A stretch of DNA of 64,000 nt from Moritella sp. 24 (lineage in GTDB: Bacteria > Pseudomonadota > Gammaproteobacteria > Enterobacterales > Moritellaceae). This document shows, in pieces, positions 26,701 to 35,172 of this stretch (within the stretch, counting starts at the first letter, position 1; each line of letters opens with the position of its first letter). The translations under genes were made by a program, and so were the position numbers. The stretch is from positions 2,737,505-2,801,504 of the forward strand of contig NZ_CP056123.1 in assembly GCF_018219155.1 (NCBI RefSeq). The letters are read 5' to 3'. The notes beneath the pieces are model-generated. The model searched no databases. It was not told the DNA's origin and saw only the letters and a list, made by a program, of their open reading frames with translations.

Positions 26701-27036
26701 TCTGGACTTAACTTCATCTAACACTGCTTTGGTACTGTAACCATCGGCAATATCAATGGTGGTATAACATGACCCGGAACTGGCAAAGGATGTTAAGTCG
26801 AGAGTGCCTTCAATATCATAAACAACCGCTTCAATACGAGTACAAACAACCGCCTCGACTTCTCGTGGCGCAGCGCCTGGATACAAGGTAGATATCGCAA
26901 TACGCTCTAATGACACACCCGGTATTAATTCTTTACGAGTATCAGGTAATGCGAGCAACCCCAGCGCAATAATAACCATCATAATCAGGTTCGCTGCAAC
27001 TCGATTATGGGCAAACCAAGTGATGAGTGCTTTCAT
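23794..27036 (-). CDS. RND-family efflux transporter, inner-membrane pump
   Basis: 1080 residues, 12 membrane segments and two large periplasmic loops, as in AcrB and CzcA-like pumps. TM4 has the proton-relay pair VVDDAIVVGESIF; the N-terminus is ALITWFAHNRVAANLIMMVII, similar to the group of RND proteins that pair with HlyD-like adaptors. It overlaps the adaptor gene by four bases (ATGA), so the two are co-translated. It probably exports the product of the linked GH3, condensation and GNAT enzymes. No outer-membrane TolC gene is present in the cluster. Confidence 0.9.
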   Translation of the reverse strand: MKALITWFAHNRVAANLIMMVIIALGLLALPDTRKELIPGVSLERIAISTLYPGAAPREVEAVVCTRIEAVVYDIEGTLDLTSFASSGSCYTTIDIADGYSTKAVLDEVKSRIESINSFPNEVEKPVVSELIERYRVAKLIISGAGDEWALKRLAENIRLDLLEDPVISVIELQNTRPYEISIALSEDSLAQYNLKFEDVVNTLKATALDLPGGNLATEQGDILIQTLGQIESADDFSSIILQANEDGGRILLSDIATITDGFRDEGTMAQLDGQRAVSLDVYRVGEQNIIDVAKAINKYVASPATYLPEGVSLYVWQDDSKLFMSRIDLLVDNVFSGLCLLFVILLLFLNWRLSFWVSLGIPISFMGAFWLLPVFDGSINIISLFAFLLVLGIVVDDAIVVGESIFTEQASGNKGVNGAIEGAYKVAKPITFAIITSVIAFTPLLFLPGPEGKLMQVIPVVVITTLLFSLFESLFILPAHLSHEVKDSEHSRTVNRSRFIATIKYIGAMLERIQTKFSAALELFVIHQYKPFLDHVLRWRWSYILGFLGLFFVSLTLLSSGWLRTVLFSAIEGDIAYANVTFAEGSNPDKTKQALFKIEQEALLLKQELTDEKGESAIAHVYAVVAPMSKYSRESQAAADDHIGRVYLELSVSNERMMSGHDIINRWRERVGEIEDSIELSFVSDLTPPSADINIELSSRDLGDLATQSEKLKQVLAQFEGVYDIQDSQQRSSRQVQLALKPVARDMGLTLSALGQQVQQAYLGVEVQSMPRGEDEVKVQVRYPKEATSSLWHLENMHIQLPSGEGVPLFTIADVSYKSADHNIKRYERNRVISVSAFVDPGKNSTKAVIADLEAVFLQQLTDTTAVKWSKAGKQKSIVEFVDILTSSYLLALIAMYLVMAILFSSYTQPLLVMFAIPFGLVGSLLGHLLLGVDVTLWSFIGMVAVSGIVVNDNLVLIDYINEKRGQGEPLETAITSAGIRRFRPIILTSLTTFIGLVPIMSETSLQAQFLIPMAISLAFGVLFATLVSLLLVPAVYLLIQDVGLWLTAFISRKLAPKSSVLKSKQDDISDNNAVDSAA

Positions 27037-29483
27037 GACTGACCCTCACTCTGTGCCATCGTCATTTTTTTATCCGCAACGACATCCTTATTATCCACAC
27101 GACTAGACATTAAACGGATCACATTCAACTTCATGCCATCAACAGCAACATCAAGAGGGGTAAGTATTAGCTTATCTCCTTCTTCTAAACCGGCATTAAT
27201 ATAAACCTGCTCTTTTCCCTGATGTAACACATCGACAGTGACAATATTCAAACGTTGCTGTTCGTCTAACAGCCATACATGGTTATCATTGCGTAAAGCT
27301 AAACGAGGAATAATAACGATTTGCTCAAATTCACGTCCTGCAATTTCGGCGGTGACAAAGCGGCCCGGTTGTAAATATAATGGCTGTTCAGGATCATTCA
27401 ACACCTCAGCAACAACATACTGTAATCGATTCTCTGCTAGCCCCCCTTCCGTTCCGGTAATCAAACCTTGCCATTGATAGTGCTTGTTATTGACCGTCAC
27501 AGACAAGGTGACTTCAGGTTTTGTGACTGGCAGTTCCAAACCTGAATTCGTAGAAAACGCATTAACTTGAAGCGGTAAATCCATTAATGTCAGGTATTTA
27601 TCCGCCACAGGCAAACGCACATGCATTTGGTCTAATGAGAATATCTCACCAATAATTTCACCCGAGTTTACAAGCTGTCCACGCCCAACAGATACGGATT
27701 TAACACGACCAGAGAAAGGGGCTTTAATAACGGTTCGTTCTAATTTTAAGTTAGCTAATCGTAAATCTGCTTGAGCCGATTTAACGCGACTTTTAGCATC
27801 GTTAAGCTGTGGAATATGACGAGCAAACTCGGTTGCATTACGTGATACACCACGACGGGCGACATGGGCTTTGGCTTTACTTTCAGCTAAATGTAATAAC
27901 GCACCATCAACGGCCTGCTGCTTCTTAATGACTTCGAGCCGATAGGCTTCATCATCCATCGAAATCAGTACATCACCAGCATTGAAATAACCACCAGCAG
28001 TGAAGTTTTCGGCAACAGAATTCACTCTTGCCGTCACCTCTGAATTCAAATTAATCTGCGTTTTAGCTGCCACGATACCGCGACTAAAAATAGGAATCAC
28101 CGCATTATCAAAGGCTACATTCATATAACGTACCGACGGAAAACGGTTTATCTCTGGTTTAATTTGACTCTGTGGTCTAATTACAGATAGCAACGTCATA
28201 CAAATAAACGTGAAAGCAATAATGGAAAGCGGAATTGATACTTTTTTATAACGAACGAACAGTGCGCGCCCTTGCTGATAATAAGGTGTAAGCTTCATTT
28301 TAACTTGCTGGATATGACTCTGGATCTTAGTCGTCATCGTCAATTTTAGTTTATTTGGCTTACTTGGATTTTTTAACGCCACAACAGCTGTTGTATCTGG
28401 TAATACAGGTTTAGGATTCGCTATAGGCTGTTTTTCAGTCAGTAAATCACCTTGCAATAAGTGCTGCTTCCAACTCTGCATTGTCGCTTGAGTGACACCT
28501 ATATCTTGTGCAATATAAGGGTGTAGTTTTAGCCCTAAAGATAGCTGTTCATGCCAGAGTAAGATACCTGTCGACACTGGGTAATTCTTAGTACCGATAC
28601 CGCAGCACACCCACAGTTCATCTTGATTGATTGGCGGATTATTATCATCTTTCAATGGCCAGCTACCCAAGAAACTAAATGAACCAGCATAGAATTGACG
28701 TTCACTGACGTATTGATAAATCTGACGAACACCGCCCTCACCAATAAGTTTACCAATATGGGCTTGCCACCAAAGCTGCCAATGACTTTTGGCTTTAATT
28801 TGTTGCTTCACTTGCAACTGAATATCACGTGCCGCGATAGTGTTATTAAGCTGTACGTTGATACCTGAAGAACAATTACCCGTTTCAGGCATATTCGGCA
28901 ATGCACCACGTAAGTTAACGGGATATAGCCAATAATATTCTTGCTGAGATGCGAGTAATTGGTCTGCAACCGCTCTGTTTAATGCCCAAAATAAGTAAAT
29001 ATTCAGAGCTACCTTGTGCTTCCTCGCTAATTTCTTAATCTCAAGTGTTTCACTCTGGCTAAAGTAAGCATTCACGATGGGCGCATCATTACTATATTGA
29101 GTCGTATCACTCTGGGATTGACTCGATGAACCTTGGAGAGCGCTTACTCGATTTGTCGCAGCATAATCAGGATACGTGGTTTTCCAGCGTATTTGCTTTG
29201 GTACTGTCGATTTCTGACCAGCAAATAACATTTTAATTTGCTGCCAATGTGAGGGGGCGCTTTTGTCTGCTGTTTTAGGCAGGTTTTCACACGGATAATC
29301 ATGCTCACGTAGGATAGTCGTCAACCCACCTAGCCCATCCATTTGGCTGTGTGCAAATTCAAACCAGTTAATATCATCCGTGGTTTTTTTGAGTAACCCA
29401 ACATTCATTCGGTCACCGATTCCAAACTCTTTACGCGCTTGAAACCACATCGCTATATAATCTTTTTTATGGCTACTACTCAT
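27033..29483 (-). CDS. Fusion of a condensation-type acyltransferase domain and an RND periplasmic adaptor
   Basis: 816 residues. Residues ~1-345 resemble the second part of a condensation/alcohol-acyltransferase fold: HSQMDG at 45-50 stands for HHxxxDG, and SFSFLGSWPL matches the late core strand. The first ~90 residues of a usual fold are missing. After a linker, a membrane segment (VSIPLSIIAFTFICMTLLSV, ~410-430) leads to a HlyD/MFP adaptor: RGIVAAKTQINLNSEVTARV, alpha-hairpin ~540-600, AGREFEQIVIIPRLAL. The fold order puts the acyl domain in the cytoplasm and the adaptor in the periplasm. The start has AAGGA, and a stop lies just upstream, so the short N-lobe is real. Confidence 0.85.
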   Translation of the reverse strand: MSSSHKKDYIAMWFQARKEFGIGDRMNVGLLKKTTDDINWFEFAHSQMDGLGGLTTILREHDYPCENLPKTADKSAPSHWQQIKMLFAGQKSTVPKQIRWKTTYPDYAATNRVSALQGSSSQSQSDTTQYSNDAPIVNAYFSQSETLEIKKLARKHKVALNIYLFWALNRAVADQLLASQQEYYWLYPVNLRGALPNMPETGNCSSGINVQLNNTIAARDIQLQVKQQIKAKSHWQLWWQAHIGKLIGEGGVRQIYQYVSERQFYAGSFSFLGSWPLKDDNNPPINQDELWVCCGIGTKNYPVSTGILLWHEQLSLGLKLHPYIAQDIGVTQATMQSWKQHLLQGDLLTEKQPIANPKPVLPDTTAVVALKNPSKPNKLKLTMTTKIQSHIQQVKMKLTPYYQQGRALFVRYKKVSIPLSIIAFTFICMTLLSVIRPQSQIKPEINRFPSVRYMNVAFDNAVIPIFSRGIVAAKTQINLNSEVTARVNSVAENFTAGGYFNAGDVLISMDDEAYRLEVIKKQQAVDGALLHLAESKAKAHVARRGVSRNATEFARHIPQLNDAKSRVKSAQADLRLANLKLERTVIKAPFSGRVKSVSVGRGQLVNSGEIIGEIFSLDQMHVRLPVADKYLTLMDLPLQVNAFSTNSGLELPVTKPEVTLSVTVNNKHYQWQGLITGTEGGLAENRLQYVVAEVLNDPEQPLYLQPGRFVTAEIAGREFEQIVIIPRLALRNDNHVWLLDEQQRLNIVTVDVLHQGKEQVYINAGLEEGDKLILTPLDVAVDGMKLNVIRLMSSRVDNKDVVADKKMTMAQSEGQS

Positions 29484-29591
29484 CGGTTAGCTTCCTTGTT
29501 AACCAAACTGAATGCCTCGAACAAATCGAAACTGTTACTGTTACTGATTCTATTTTAATCTGCGCCTATCTTACGATTACCTTACGGTGAT

Positions 29592-29635
29592 CTTACTATT
29601 ACCTTACTATTACCTTACTATTACCTTACTATTAC
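29592..29635. repeat. 11-bp tandem repeat, four copies (CTTACTATTAC)
   Basis: Four perfect units plus partial ones lie in the 198-base gap between the GNAT gene and the fusion gene. The unit contains CTATTAC, the 15.5-kb heptamer. It sits in the transcribed region of the cluster. Confidence 0.95.
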
Positions 29636-29681
29636 CTTAAATATGGGATTTACTCGACGTATGTTCCTACAGCGGTAATAA

Positions 29682-30782
29682 CTAGAGCCTTGCAGGTTCT
29701 AAATACAACGGGTACGTAGTATCAAATTGACTGCGAGGATCATCATGATAACTCGCAATAAAATGTTTGCTCTTAAGCACCTTAGATCGGTATTGCTCAA
29801 GGATGCGTTGACGCGCATCAAGCGCTGGTAATCCGCAAACGAGCGCTTGATAATTCTGCGCTAAACAATCGTTATAAATATGCTGTAATAATCGAGAAAA
29901 CAATTTTTCATTATCGTTAATCACGAGTAAGGTATGCAGTGATACATAACTTAATTTATCGCCCGCTTTCGGCAGCATCAAACCACCGAATACCTTAGAA
30001 TACATATTATTAAATAAGCGTGCGACAGACATTAATTTACTGTAAGCCACAAAACGAGTTTGCTTAAAACTACTTTGATCCCAAATACCCGCCATAGCGA
30101 CAAGTTTATTATCCTCGAACATCAAGTAATAATGATTAATTGTGAGTCCACGGTAATATTCATCACCATTTAATAATTTGATAAAATCATAATGCGGATA
30201 AAATTGTTTCGTCTTCGCTTGTTGTTCAAAAAATGCTTGCATCAACTCAATGTCATTATGTGTCGCATGCCGAATATTGTATTTATGTCGTGGACTTGGG
30301 CGTGGAGTGGTGAGATACAGCATGTGCGTCGTCATCTCACCAAAATCATAATACGTGGGAGTGATGCTTCGTCCGCTACCAATTGAATTTAATGACGCAT
30401 CGTTATCACTCAGGATCACCGTCTGCATCCAATCAGCGCCCATCACTTTGCGATAACATTTCAGTAAATTAAATAAAGTACGACCACTTTTAAAATCGGG
30501 ATGAATGCGTAAATCATTACCATAACGCACATCTTGACGCTTACCATTAACATAAACATCACGATGGCCAATACTGAATATAGCGGCAACACGTTCGCTG
30601 TCACGCTCGACAGCGACCCACACATCAGGTGTATTGGTCACAATTTTTGTCGCCATAAAAAAATCAGGAGTACGTTCAAAATTAATCGTTATTGCGCCAG
30701 ACTGTGGCGTTGCTGCGATTAACGCAATCAACTCATCTGAATCACTTGCTTGTGCTGGCCTTGTATAGAATCGGCTTGCCAT
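29682..30782 (-). CDS. GNAT family N-acyltransferase
   Basis: 366 residues with two GNAT-like halves: FYTRPAQASDSDELIALIAATP and VERDSERVAAIFSIGHRDVYV with KSGRTLFNLLKCYRKV in the first, and YNIRHATHNDIELMQAFFEQQ with KLVAMAGIWDQSSF in the second. The acetyl-CoA motif (RxxGxG/A) is only weakly kept. It has a good start (GAGGTAGAAAG). It stands in the operon 82 bases behind the GH3 gene. Likely it acylates an amine on the product or an intermediate; the donor and acceptor are unknown. Confidence 0.7.
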   Translation of the reverse strand: MASRFYTRPAQASDSDELIALIAATPQSGAITINFERTPDFFMATKIVTNTPDVWVAVERDSERVAAIFSIGHRDVYVNGKRQDVRYGNDLRIHPDFKSGRTLFNLLKCYRKVMGADWMQTVILSDNDASLNSIGSGRSITPTYYDFGEMTTHMLYLTTPRPSPRHKYNIRHATHNDIELMQAFFEQQAKTKQFYPHYDFIKLLNGDEYYRGLTINHYYLMFEDNKLVAMAGIWDQSSFKQTRFVAYSKLMSVARLFNNMYSKVFGGLMLPKAGDKLSYVSLHTLLVINDNEKLFSRLLQHIYNDCLAQNYQALVCGLPALDARQRILEQYRSKVLKSKHFIASYHDDPRSQFDTTYPLYLEPARL

Positions 30783-30864
30783 CTTTCTACCTCTACTTCA
30801 TGAAGCGACATACGTAACGATACGCAACGAGTTGTATGCCGCTTGCCCAATAATGACGCCTTAA

Positions 30865-32520
30865 CTATGCGGCTATCGCATCCAAAAATACGTTCGGTGT
30901 TTCAATATCCCAAAGTACTAATGGTTCAATTTTGATATTGCCGACAACCATACCGCGCGCTTCACAGCGTGAATAATAAAGGTCGCGAGCACTTTGACTA
31001 CAACATACTTTTAATGCATCCAGCTGACCGAGATCCCTTGCTAATTGATAATGAAAGCAAGCGCTCAATTCAGCTTCTGCATTCACTGCAATTTGCTTCA
31101 TTTCGAATTCAGTAATATCGGCATTTGCTTCACAGAGTAAAAGATAAAATGGCTTTTCATTTGAGCTACTCGTCGGTACAGCAAACAAGGTAATTGCGGC
31201 TAAGCATGGGTTATTATCTACGGTTTTCATGACTTCAAGTGCAATTTCGGGACTCATCTTCTCGCCAACCAGATCAATTCCATCTAAACGTCCTAAAAAC
31301 TCAAAACACGGGCAATCTTGTAAAAAGCCACTCACACGTAATTTATCTTTCATTGCATACCGTAACAAACCACTACCTGTGGTTAGCACCGGACGAACGA
31401 GTTGATCTTTTTCAAGCTTCCAAGCAGGCAATACTTCTTCTGTTTCAAGATCAATAAACTCATAAAAATGACTACATATCGCTAATGGATATTGGTTTTG
31501 AAATGGAATGGTAACGACACCTTCTGTCGCCCATAACCCCTTACCCTGAAATTCCCCTTGCGGTAATAATCGCTGTAATTTATGAGCCCAAGTTGTTGAC
31601 GAAGATGTATCCCAAGCACTGACTAATGCCAGTTTTGGCCAGATCTGCTGTAATAACTCTGCAGACACAGCACCTTTCCAGTGCAATAATAATTCAGCGA
31701 CACGGTGGGATTTGGGACATTTCAATCCCGGTAATGCTGCATCTCGAGGTCCCCACTTGCCCGTTGCAAGTACAGAAACCAGTTCCAATTTATGCTTAAT
31801 AATATTATCAAACAACGTCAGCGCAAATGTCGGGCTCCAGACTGACAGAAATGTTAATGATTTATCTGCAAGTAAATAACATAAGGTGGCAAATTGTGAA
31901 TCATCTGAGGTATCAGCTAAAGAGACGCCTTCTGGTACTGAGCTTGTCAGCCCCATAAAGACACGCTTCCACCAGGGTAATAATTTCAAATCATCATTCA
32001 CAGCACCTGAAATAGTACGTCGTAACTCAGTCGGCACCCAAGATAATGACCAATAATGCGAACCACTCAACATACCTGGATTGTTTTGATACATATCCAT
32101 CATCCAAGGAGAAATAGCCGCATCCAGTTCATTCAAAAAAGATTGGGTATACGGGATCCATTTGATTTTAGAGGTTGAGCCACTCGTTGGTTGAAAGCGT
32201 TCATTTGCTTCCATACTTAACTCTTGGGGACTGCCAGATCTCGCCTTATCAATTTGAGCAGCCCAATCATCGTATTCAGTAATCGGCACTTTACGAATAA
32301 ACTCTTCGTAAAATAGCTCGCTCGATAAATTATACCTTTTACCTGATACACTAGGAGCGATCACTTTTAACAATGAACTTAACTTTTCGCGTTGCACAGC
32401 TTGTGGCTGCGCGAGTGCTTTACAAAACTGCTTATAGCCTCGAGTACTCAAACTCTGTGCCGCTTTATGAGTAAGTTTGTTGCCTGCTTTACGAGTAATA
32501 CGATTTAATAACGCCATCAT
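30865..32520 (-). CDS. GH3-family acyl-adenylate/amide synthetase
   Basis: 551 residues. GH3 enzymes belong to the ANL superfamily, activate a carboxylate as the adenylate and couple it to an amine, typically an amino acid. The ATP motif PTSGSTSKIKWIPYT lies near residue 115, a second motif ATEGVVTIPF near 335, and the third YAMKDKLRVSGF near 395, where the family usually has YRLGD; the aspartate is kept. N-terminal (FCKAL) and C-terminal (SRCEARGMVVGNIKIEPLVL) segments match bacterial GH3s. It has a good AGGAG start. It is the main activating enzyme of the cluster. Confidence 0.85.
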   Translation of the reverse strand: MMALLNRITRKAGNKLTHKAAQSLSTRGYKQFCKALAQPQAVQREKLSSLLKVIAPSVSGKRYNLSSELFYEEFIRKVPITEYDDWAAQIDKARSGSPQELSMEANERFQPTSGSTSKIKWIPYTQSFLNELDAAISPWMMDMYQNNPGMLSGSHYWSLSWVPTELRRTISGAVNDDLKLLPWWKRVFMGLTSSVPEGVSLADTSDDSQFATLCYLLADKSLTFLSVWSPTFALTLFDNIIKHKLELVSVLATGKWGPRDAALPGLKCPKSHRVAELLLHWKGAVSAELLQQIWPKLALVSAWDTSSSTTWAHKLQRLLPQGEFQGKGLWATEGVVTIPFQNQYPLAICSHFYEFIDLETEEVLPAWKLEKDQLVRPVLTTGSGLLRYAMKDKLRVSGFLQDCPCFEFLGRLDGIDLVGEKMSPEIALEVMKTVDNNPCLAAITLFAVPTSSSNEKPFYLLLCEANADITEFEMKQIAVNAEAELSACFHYQLARDLGQLDALKVCCSQSARDLYYSRCEARGMVVGNIKIEPLVLWDIETPNVFLDAIAA

Positions 32521-32525
32521 TGCTC

Positions 32526-33317
32526 CTACTTCACTAAACGTCGAGTTAAACTAATGAGGCCTAAATCCCAATTGAGGTTGTTCTTTTGTAATTTTTTACG
32601 TATTGCTTTTTGTGCAAATGACGTAAACATCGATACGTTAATTTCACCAATACAAGGCAGTTCTTTACCTTCTCGCCAGCGAGGATTTCGCTCATCGAAA
32701 AAACCAATCTTAGGTACGCTTTGCTTCATTTCAGCGGTGATTTCCGCAACATCACCACGGAGTTTTTGATAATCACCACCAAAATCGAGAATTTGTTGTT
32801 TTGCGTCGTAATAACTTGGATAGAGATGCTGACAATACTGTTCAACGATAGGTGACAATTCATCAAACTTGCCTTGATGATGTGGGTAATGCTTAGGAAA
32901 GTTATTGGCTAATAATAAATACGTTTTATAGCCTTTAGAAATAAGTAACCAGAATAATGGCACTAGGGGTTCTCTTAATTTTTCTTTCAATAGGACTTTA
33001 ACAAAACACATCATGCCTTTATTGGTTCCCCAATATTTACGCTCAATGATCGTATCGCCACTGAAAATACCTTTTACCTCTTTTCCTTTCAATGTGAAAC
33101 GTAACGTTTTAAGCGTACTAAAACCAATAATACGTTTTGACTTAGTTTCTCGAATCAGTATTAAGCCATCTTTATCAGACAAGTCATCAATAAACGTAGA
33201 AAAATCAGCATTGTGGTAATACTGAATAAAGAGGGTATGCATTTCTTTTACTTCTTGTATAGAAAGGCGATCTAACTTGATGTAATTAGCAGATATTTTC
33301 TGTTTTTTAGTATCCAT
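32526..33317 (-). CDS. GNAT-like protein of unknown function, first gene of the cluster
   Basis: 263 residues from ATG 33317; an ATG at 33365 would add 16 residues but looks less likely. LIRETKSKRIIGFSTLKTLRFTLKGKEVKGIFSGDTIIERKYWGTNKG in the N-terminal half resembles the beta4-beta5 core of GNAT enzymes. The C-terminal part is basic and unassigned. The stop codon is 5 bases before the GH3 start. Function unknown, but its place as the first gene suggests it belongs to the same biosynthetic unit. Confidence 0.6.
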   Translation of the reverse strand: MDTKKQKISANYIKLDRLSIQEVKEMHTLFIQYYHNADFSTFIDDLSDKDGLILIRETKSKRIIGFSTLKTLRFTLKGKEVKGIFSGDTIIERKYWGTNKGMMCFVKVLLKEKLREPLVPLFWLLISKGYKTYLLLANNFPKHYPHHQGKFDELSPIVEQYCQHLYPSYYDAKQQILDFGGDYQKLRGDVAEITAEMKQSVPKIGFFDERNPRWREGKELPCIGEINVSMFTSFAQKAIRKKLQKNNLNWDLGLISLTRRLVK

Positions 33318-33951
33318 TTGAGATCCAATCCTTGGCAAATGTAAGAGAGTAAAATGTACCCTCATTTAATCTCAAGCCATCCTTAGCTTGACTGTCTTTC
33401 AGACTATCCCGTCAATAGGATTAAATCTGAAAGTAGAATTAATGTATCACTAAATTATGATCGCTAGAAGCAACTAACCTTATCGACATTTCATTATGAA
33501 AAGTCTTATAAACAGGTGATAAAGGTCAAAATAAATCACCCCGGCGATATAAGACGCCAAATGACAATCAATCGTAAGATTTATACACTGACACATTGAA
33601 ATTAAAGCGTGTCGAACCGACAATTATATCTATAGAAAAGTGACCGTTCTCACAAGAAAACAATGGTCGATATAGAATAAAGATTCTAACCACTAAGCCT
33701 TTAGCATTAAGCACCACTACGACTCCTAGGCAAAGGCTTAATCGATGTTTAAGCCGCTATCATAGCGAGTATGTATAAGGCCAATAAATAGTTCATTAAC
33801 ATAACGATTTATTCTGCACGTGATTGTTTTCTTAATATCGCTTATCACTATGATTTATAATATGGGGTTGCTACAATTGAGCTATCGCTTACAGCACGCT
33901 TAATCAGTCCTATTTTTGTATATAGGTATTTAATTTATAAAGGAATATATC
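33318..33951. other. Intergenic region, promoter of the GH3 cluster expected here
   Basis: About 630 bases with no gene. An inverted repeat TAAGCCTTT / AAAGGCTTA near 33696-33745 could be a terminator or operator. The minus-strand promoter for the cluster should be at the low end, but I cannot point to it. The ribosome site AAAGGA before 33952 belongs to the next gene. Confidence 0.5.
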
Positions 33952-34293
33952 ATGTCATCGAAGGTTTATTGTATTGCTCAGTTTTTACCAAAAGAAGGTC
34001 AAGAAGCAGCGTTATTCAAAATCCTACAAAATTTAGAACCTAACTCAACACGTGAAGATGGTTGTATCCAATATACAGTAACCCGTCAACTTGCTTCACC
34101 TTATGCTGAAGGTAAAAGTTTCCCAATTGCATTTAATGAAATATAGTCATCTAATGAAGCATTCGAGCAGCATTGTGAACGTGCCGAAATCAAGCACTTT
34201 TTTGAAACACAATGTGTGGCAGAAGCGGGATTAGTTGAAGACTTTAATGTGTGTATTTACACTGACGAGCCCGCTGATTTCACTCAATTATAA
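33952..34293 (+). pseudogene. Antibiotic-biosynthesis-monooxygenase domain protein interrupted by an amber codon
   Basis: One continuous 113-codon frame is broken only by TAG at codon 65 (34144-34146). Upstream: VYCIAQFLPKEGQEAALFKILQNL and EDGCIQYTVTRQL. Downstream: SSNEAFEQHCERAEIKHFFE to the end FTQL. Together they make one complete ABM (YgiN/LsrG-like) domain. Relatives have tryptophan at the interrupted position (FNEIW-S-EAF), so TGG to TAG is the likely change. Either a recent pseudogene or a suppressed/readthrough codon. It has a good ribosome site (AAAGGAATATATC). Confidence 0.75.
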
Positions 34294-34335
34294 GATTGCA
34301 GTTATAAAGGCGTACAAAGAGAATGTATGCATAGC

Positions 34336-34638
34336 TTAGTGTTCAAACTGGCAATTCCAGCAAAGTTCAAACGACGCATCATTCTCTTCTTCACATTGCT
34401 GACACAGCCAGTCTGGTTCATCCGCTTTACTTTTTATATCCGTCATAATACGTTGCGCAACTTCAAACTCTTCATCATTGACCAACCAAAGTTCGACCCA
34501 CGCATCCACAGCCGAGACTTCGCCAATCGCGCCAGATGAAAATTCATTTTTCAGTATCGTCTCAATACCATTCGCTTCAATAATATTTTTAACGTTGTTA
34601 ACAAGAAAACCATTTTCATGTGTATAAATTAATTTCAT
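34336..34638 (-). CDS. DUF2007/zinc-ribbon protein
   Basis: 100 residues. The N-terminal half (MKLIYTHENGFLVNNVKNIIEANGIETILKNEF) is the DUF2007 signal-transducing fold. The tail WLCQQCEEENDASFELCWNCQFEH is a four-cysteine zinc ribbon of the RanBP2 type (CxxC-x10-CxxC). Function unknown; small cytoplasmic. It is 13 bases ahead of the stop of the next minus-strand gene, so it may be co-transcribed with it. Confidence 0.8.
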   Translation of the reverse strand: MKLIYTHENGFLVNNVKNIIEANGIETILKNEFSSGAIGEVSAVDAWVELWLVNDEEFEVAQRIMTDIKSKADEPDWLCQQCEEENDASFELCWNCQFEH

Positions 34639-34651
34639 CTTATTTACTCCA

Positions 34652-34891
34652 TCATTTATTCAACGAAAGTTTATCTCTGGGTGCACCTTCATCACATTTC
34701 TTACAATCAAGCTCATACCCTAGCATTGATTGTCGTCCGTCGATTGTGATCACCCACGGTCGACAAAACCAAGGTGGATTGTGTCGGACATGCTGAAAAT
34801 GATCACAAATCAATTCAGCTACCCAATCATCTTCTTCATCTTTATGATAACCAACAATAGGTTGTTTCATTTTTAAGTCCAATTCTGACAT
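34652..34891 (-). CDS. DUF3565 family protein
   Basis: 79 residues with the pattern of DUF3565: IVGYHKDEEDDWVAELICDHFQHVRHNPPWFCRPWV and a closing CKKC. A pair of histidines and four cysteines suggest a metal site. ATG 34891 or 34870 may be used; neither has a strong ribosome site. Function not known. Its downstream partner is the DUF2007 gene. Confidence 0.75.
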   Translation of the reverse strand: MSELDLKMKQPIVGYHKDEEDDWVAELICDHFQHVRHNPPWFCRPWVITIDGRQSMLGYELDCKKCDEGAPRDKLSLNK

Positions 34892-35172
34892 GACCAATAA
34901 TCATGTGAAATAATGCTTACATTCATCACATTACCAAATAAATACAAAAAAACATATAACCCAAAATATGTTAAGAGTCATCTTATCCGACATTTCTTTA
35001 CGCGGAATTATCACGTTAAACACGCAGAATGTTTGAGTAATAACGCTATTCTCAGTACAATAACCGCCTTATCTCGAAAATGTTAAGTAATTACACATAA
35101 CAGCGCATTCATGCCAACTTTCATGAGTAAATACCACGTAATCGTATTAGTGCCATAAGTTAGGAATATAGA

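Noticed and set aside
33696-33745. Inverted repeat TAAGCCTTT/AAAGGCTTA as a transposon end
   Set aside because: No transposase, no flanking target duplication; at best a terminator or operator.
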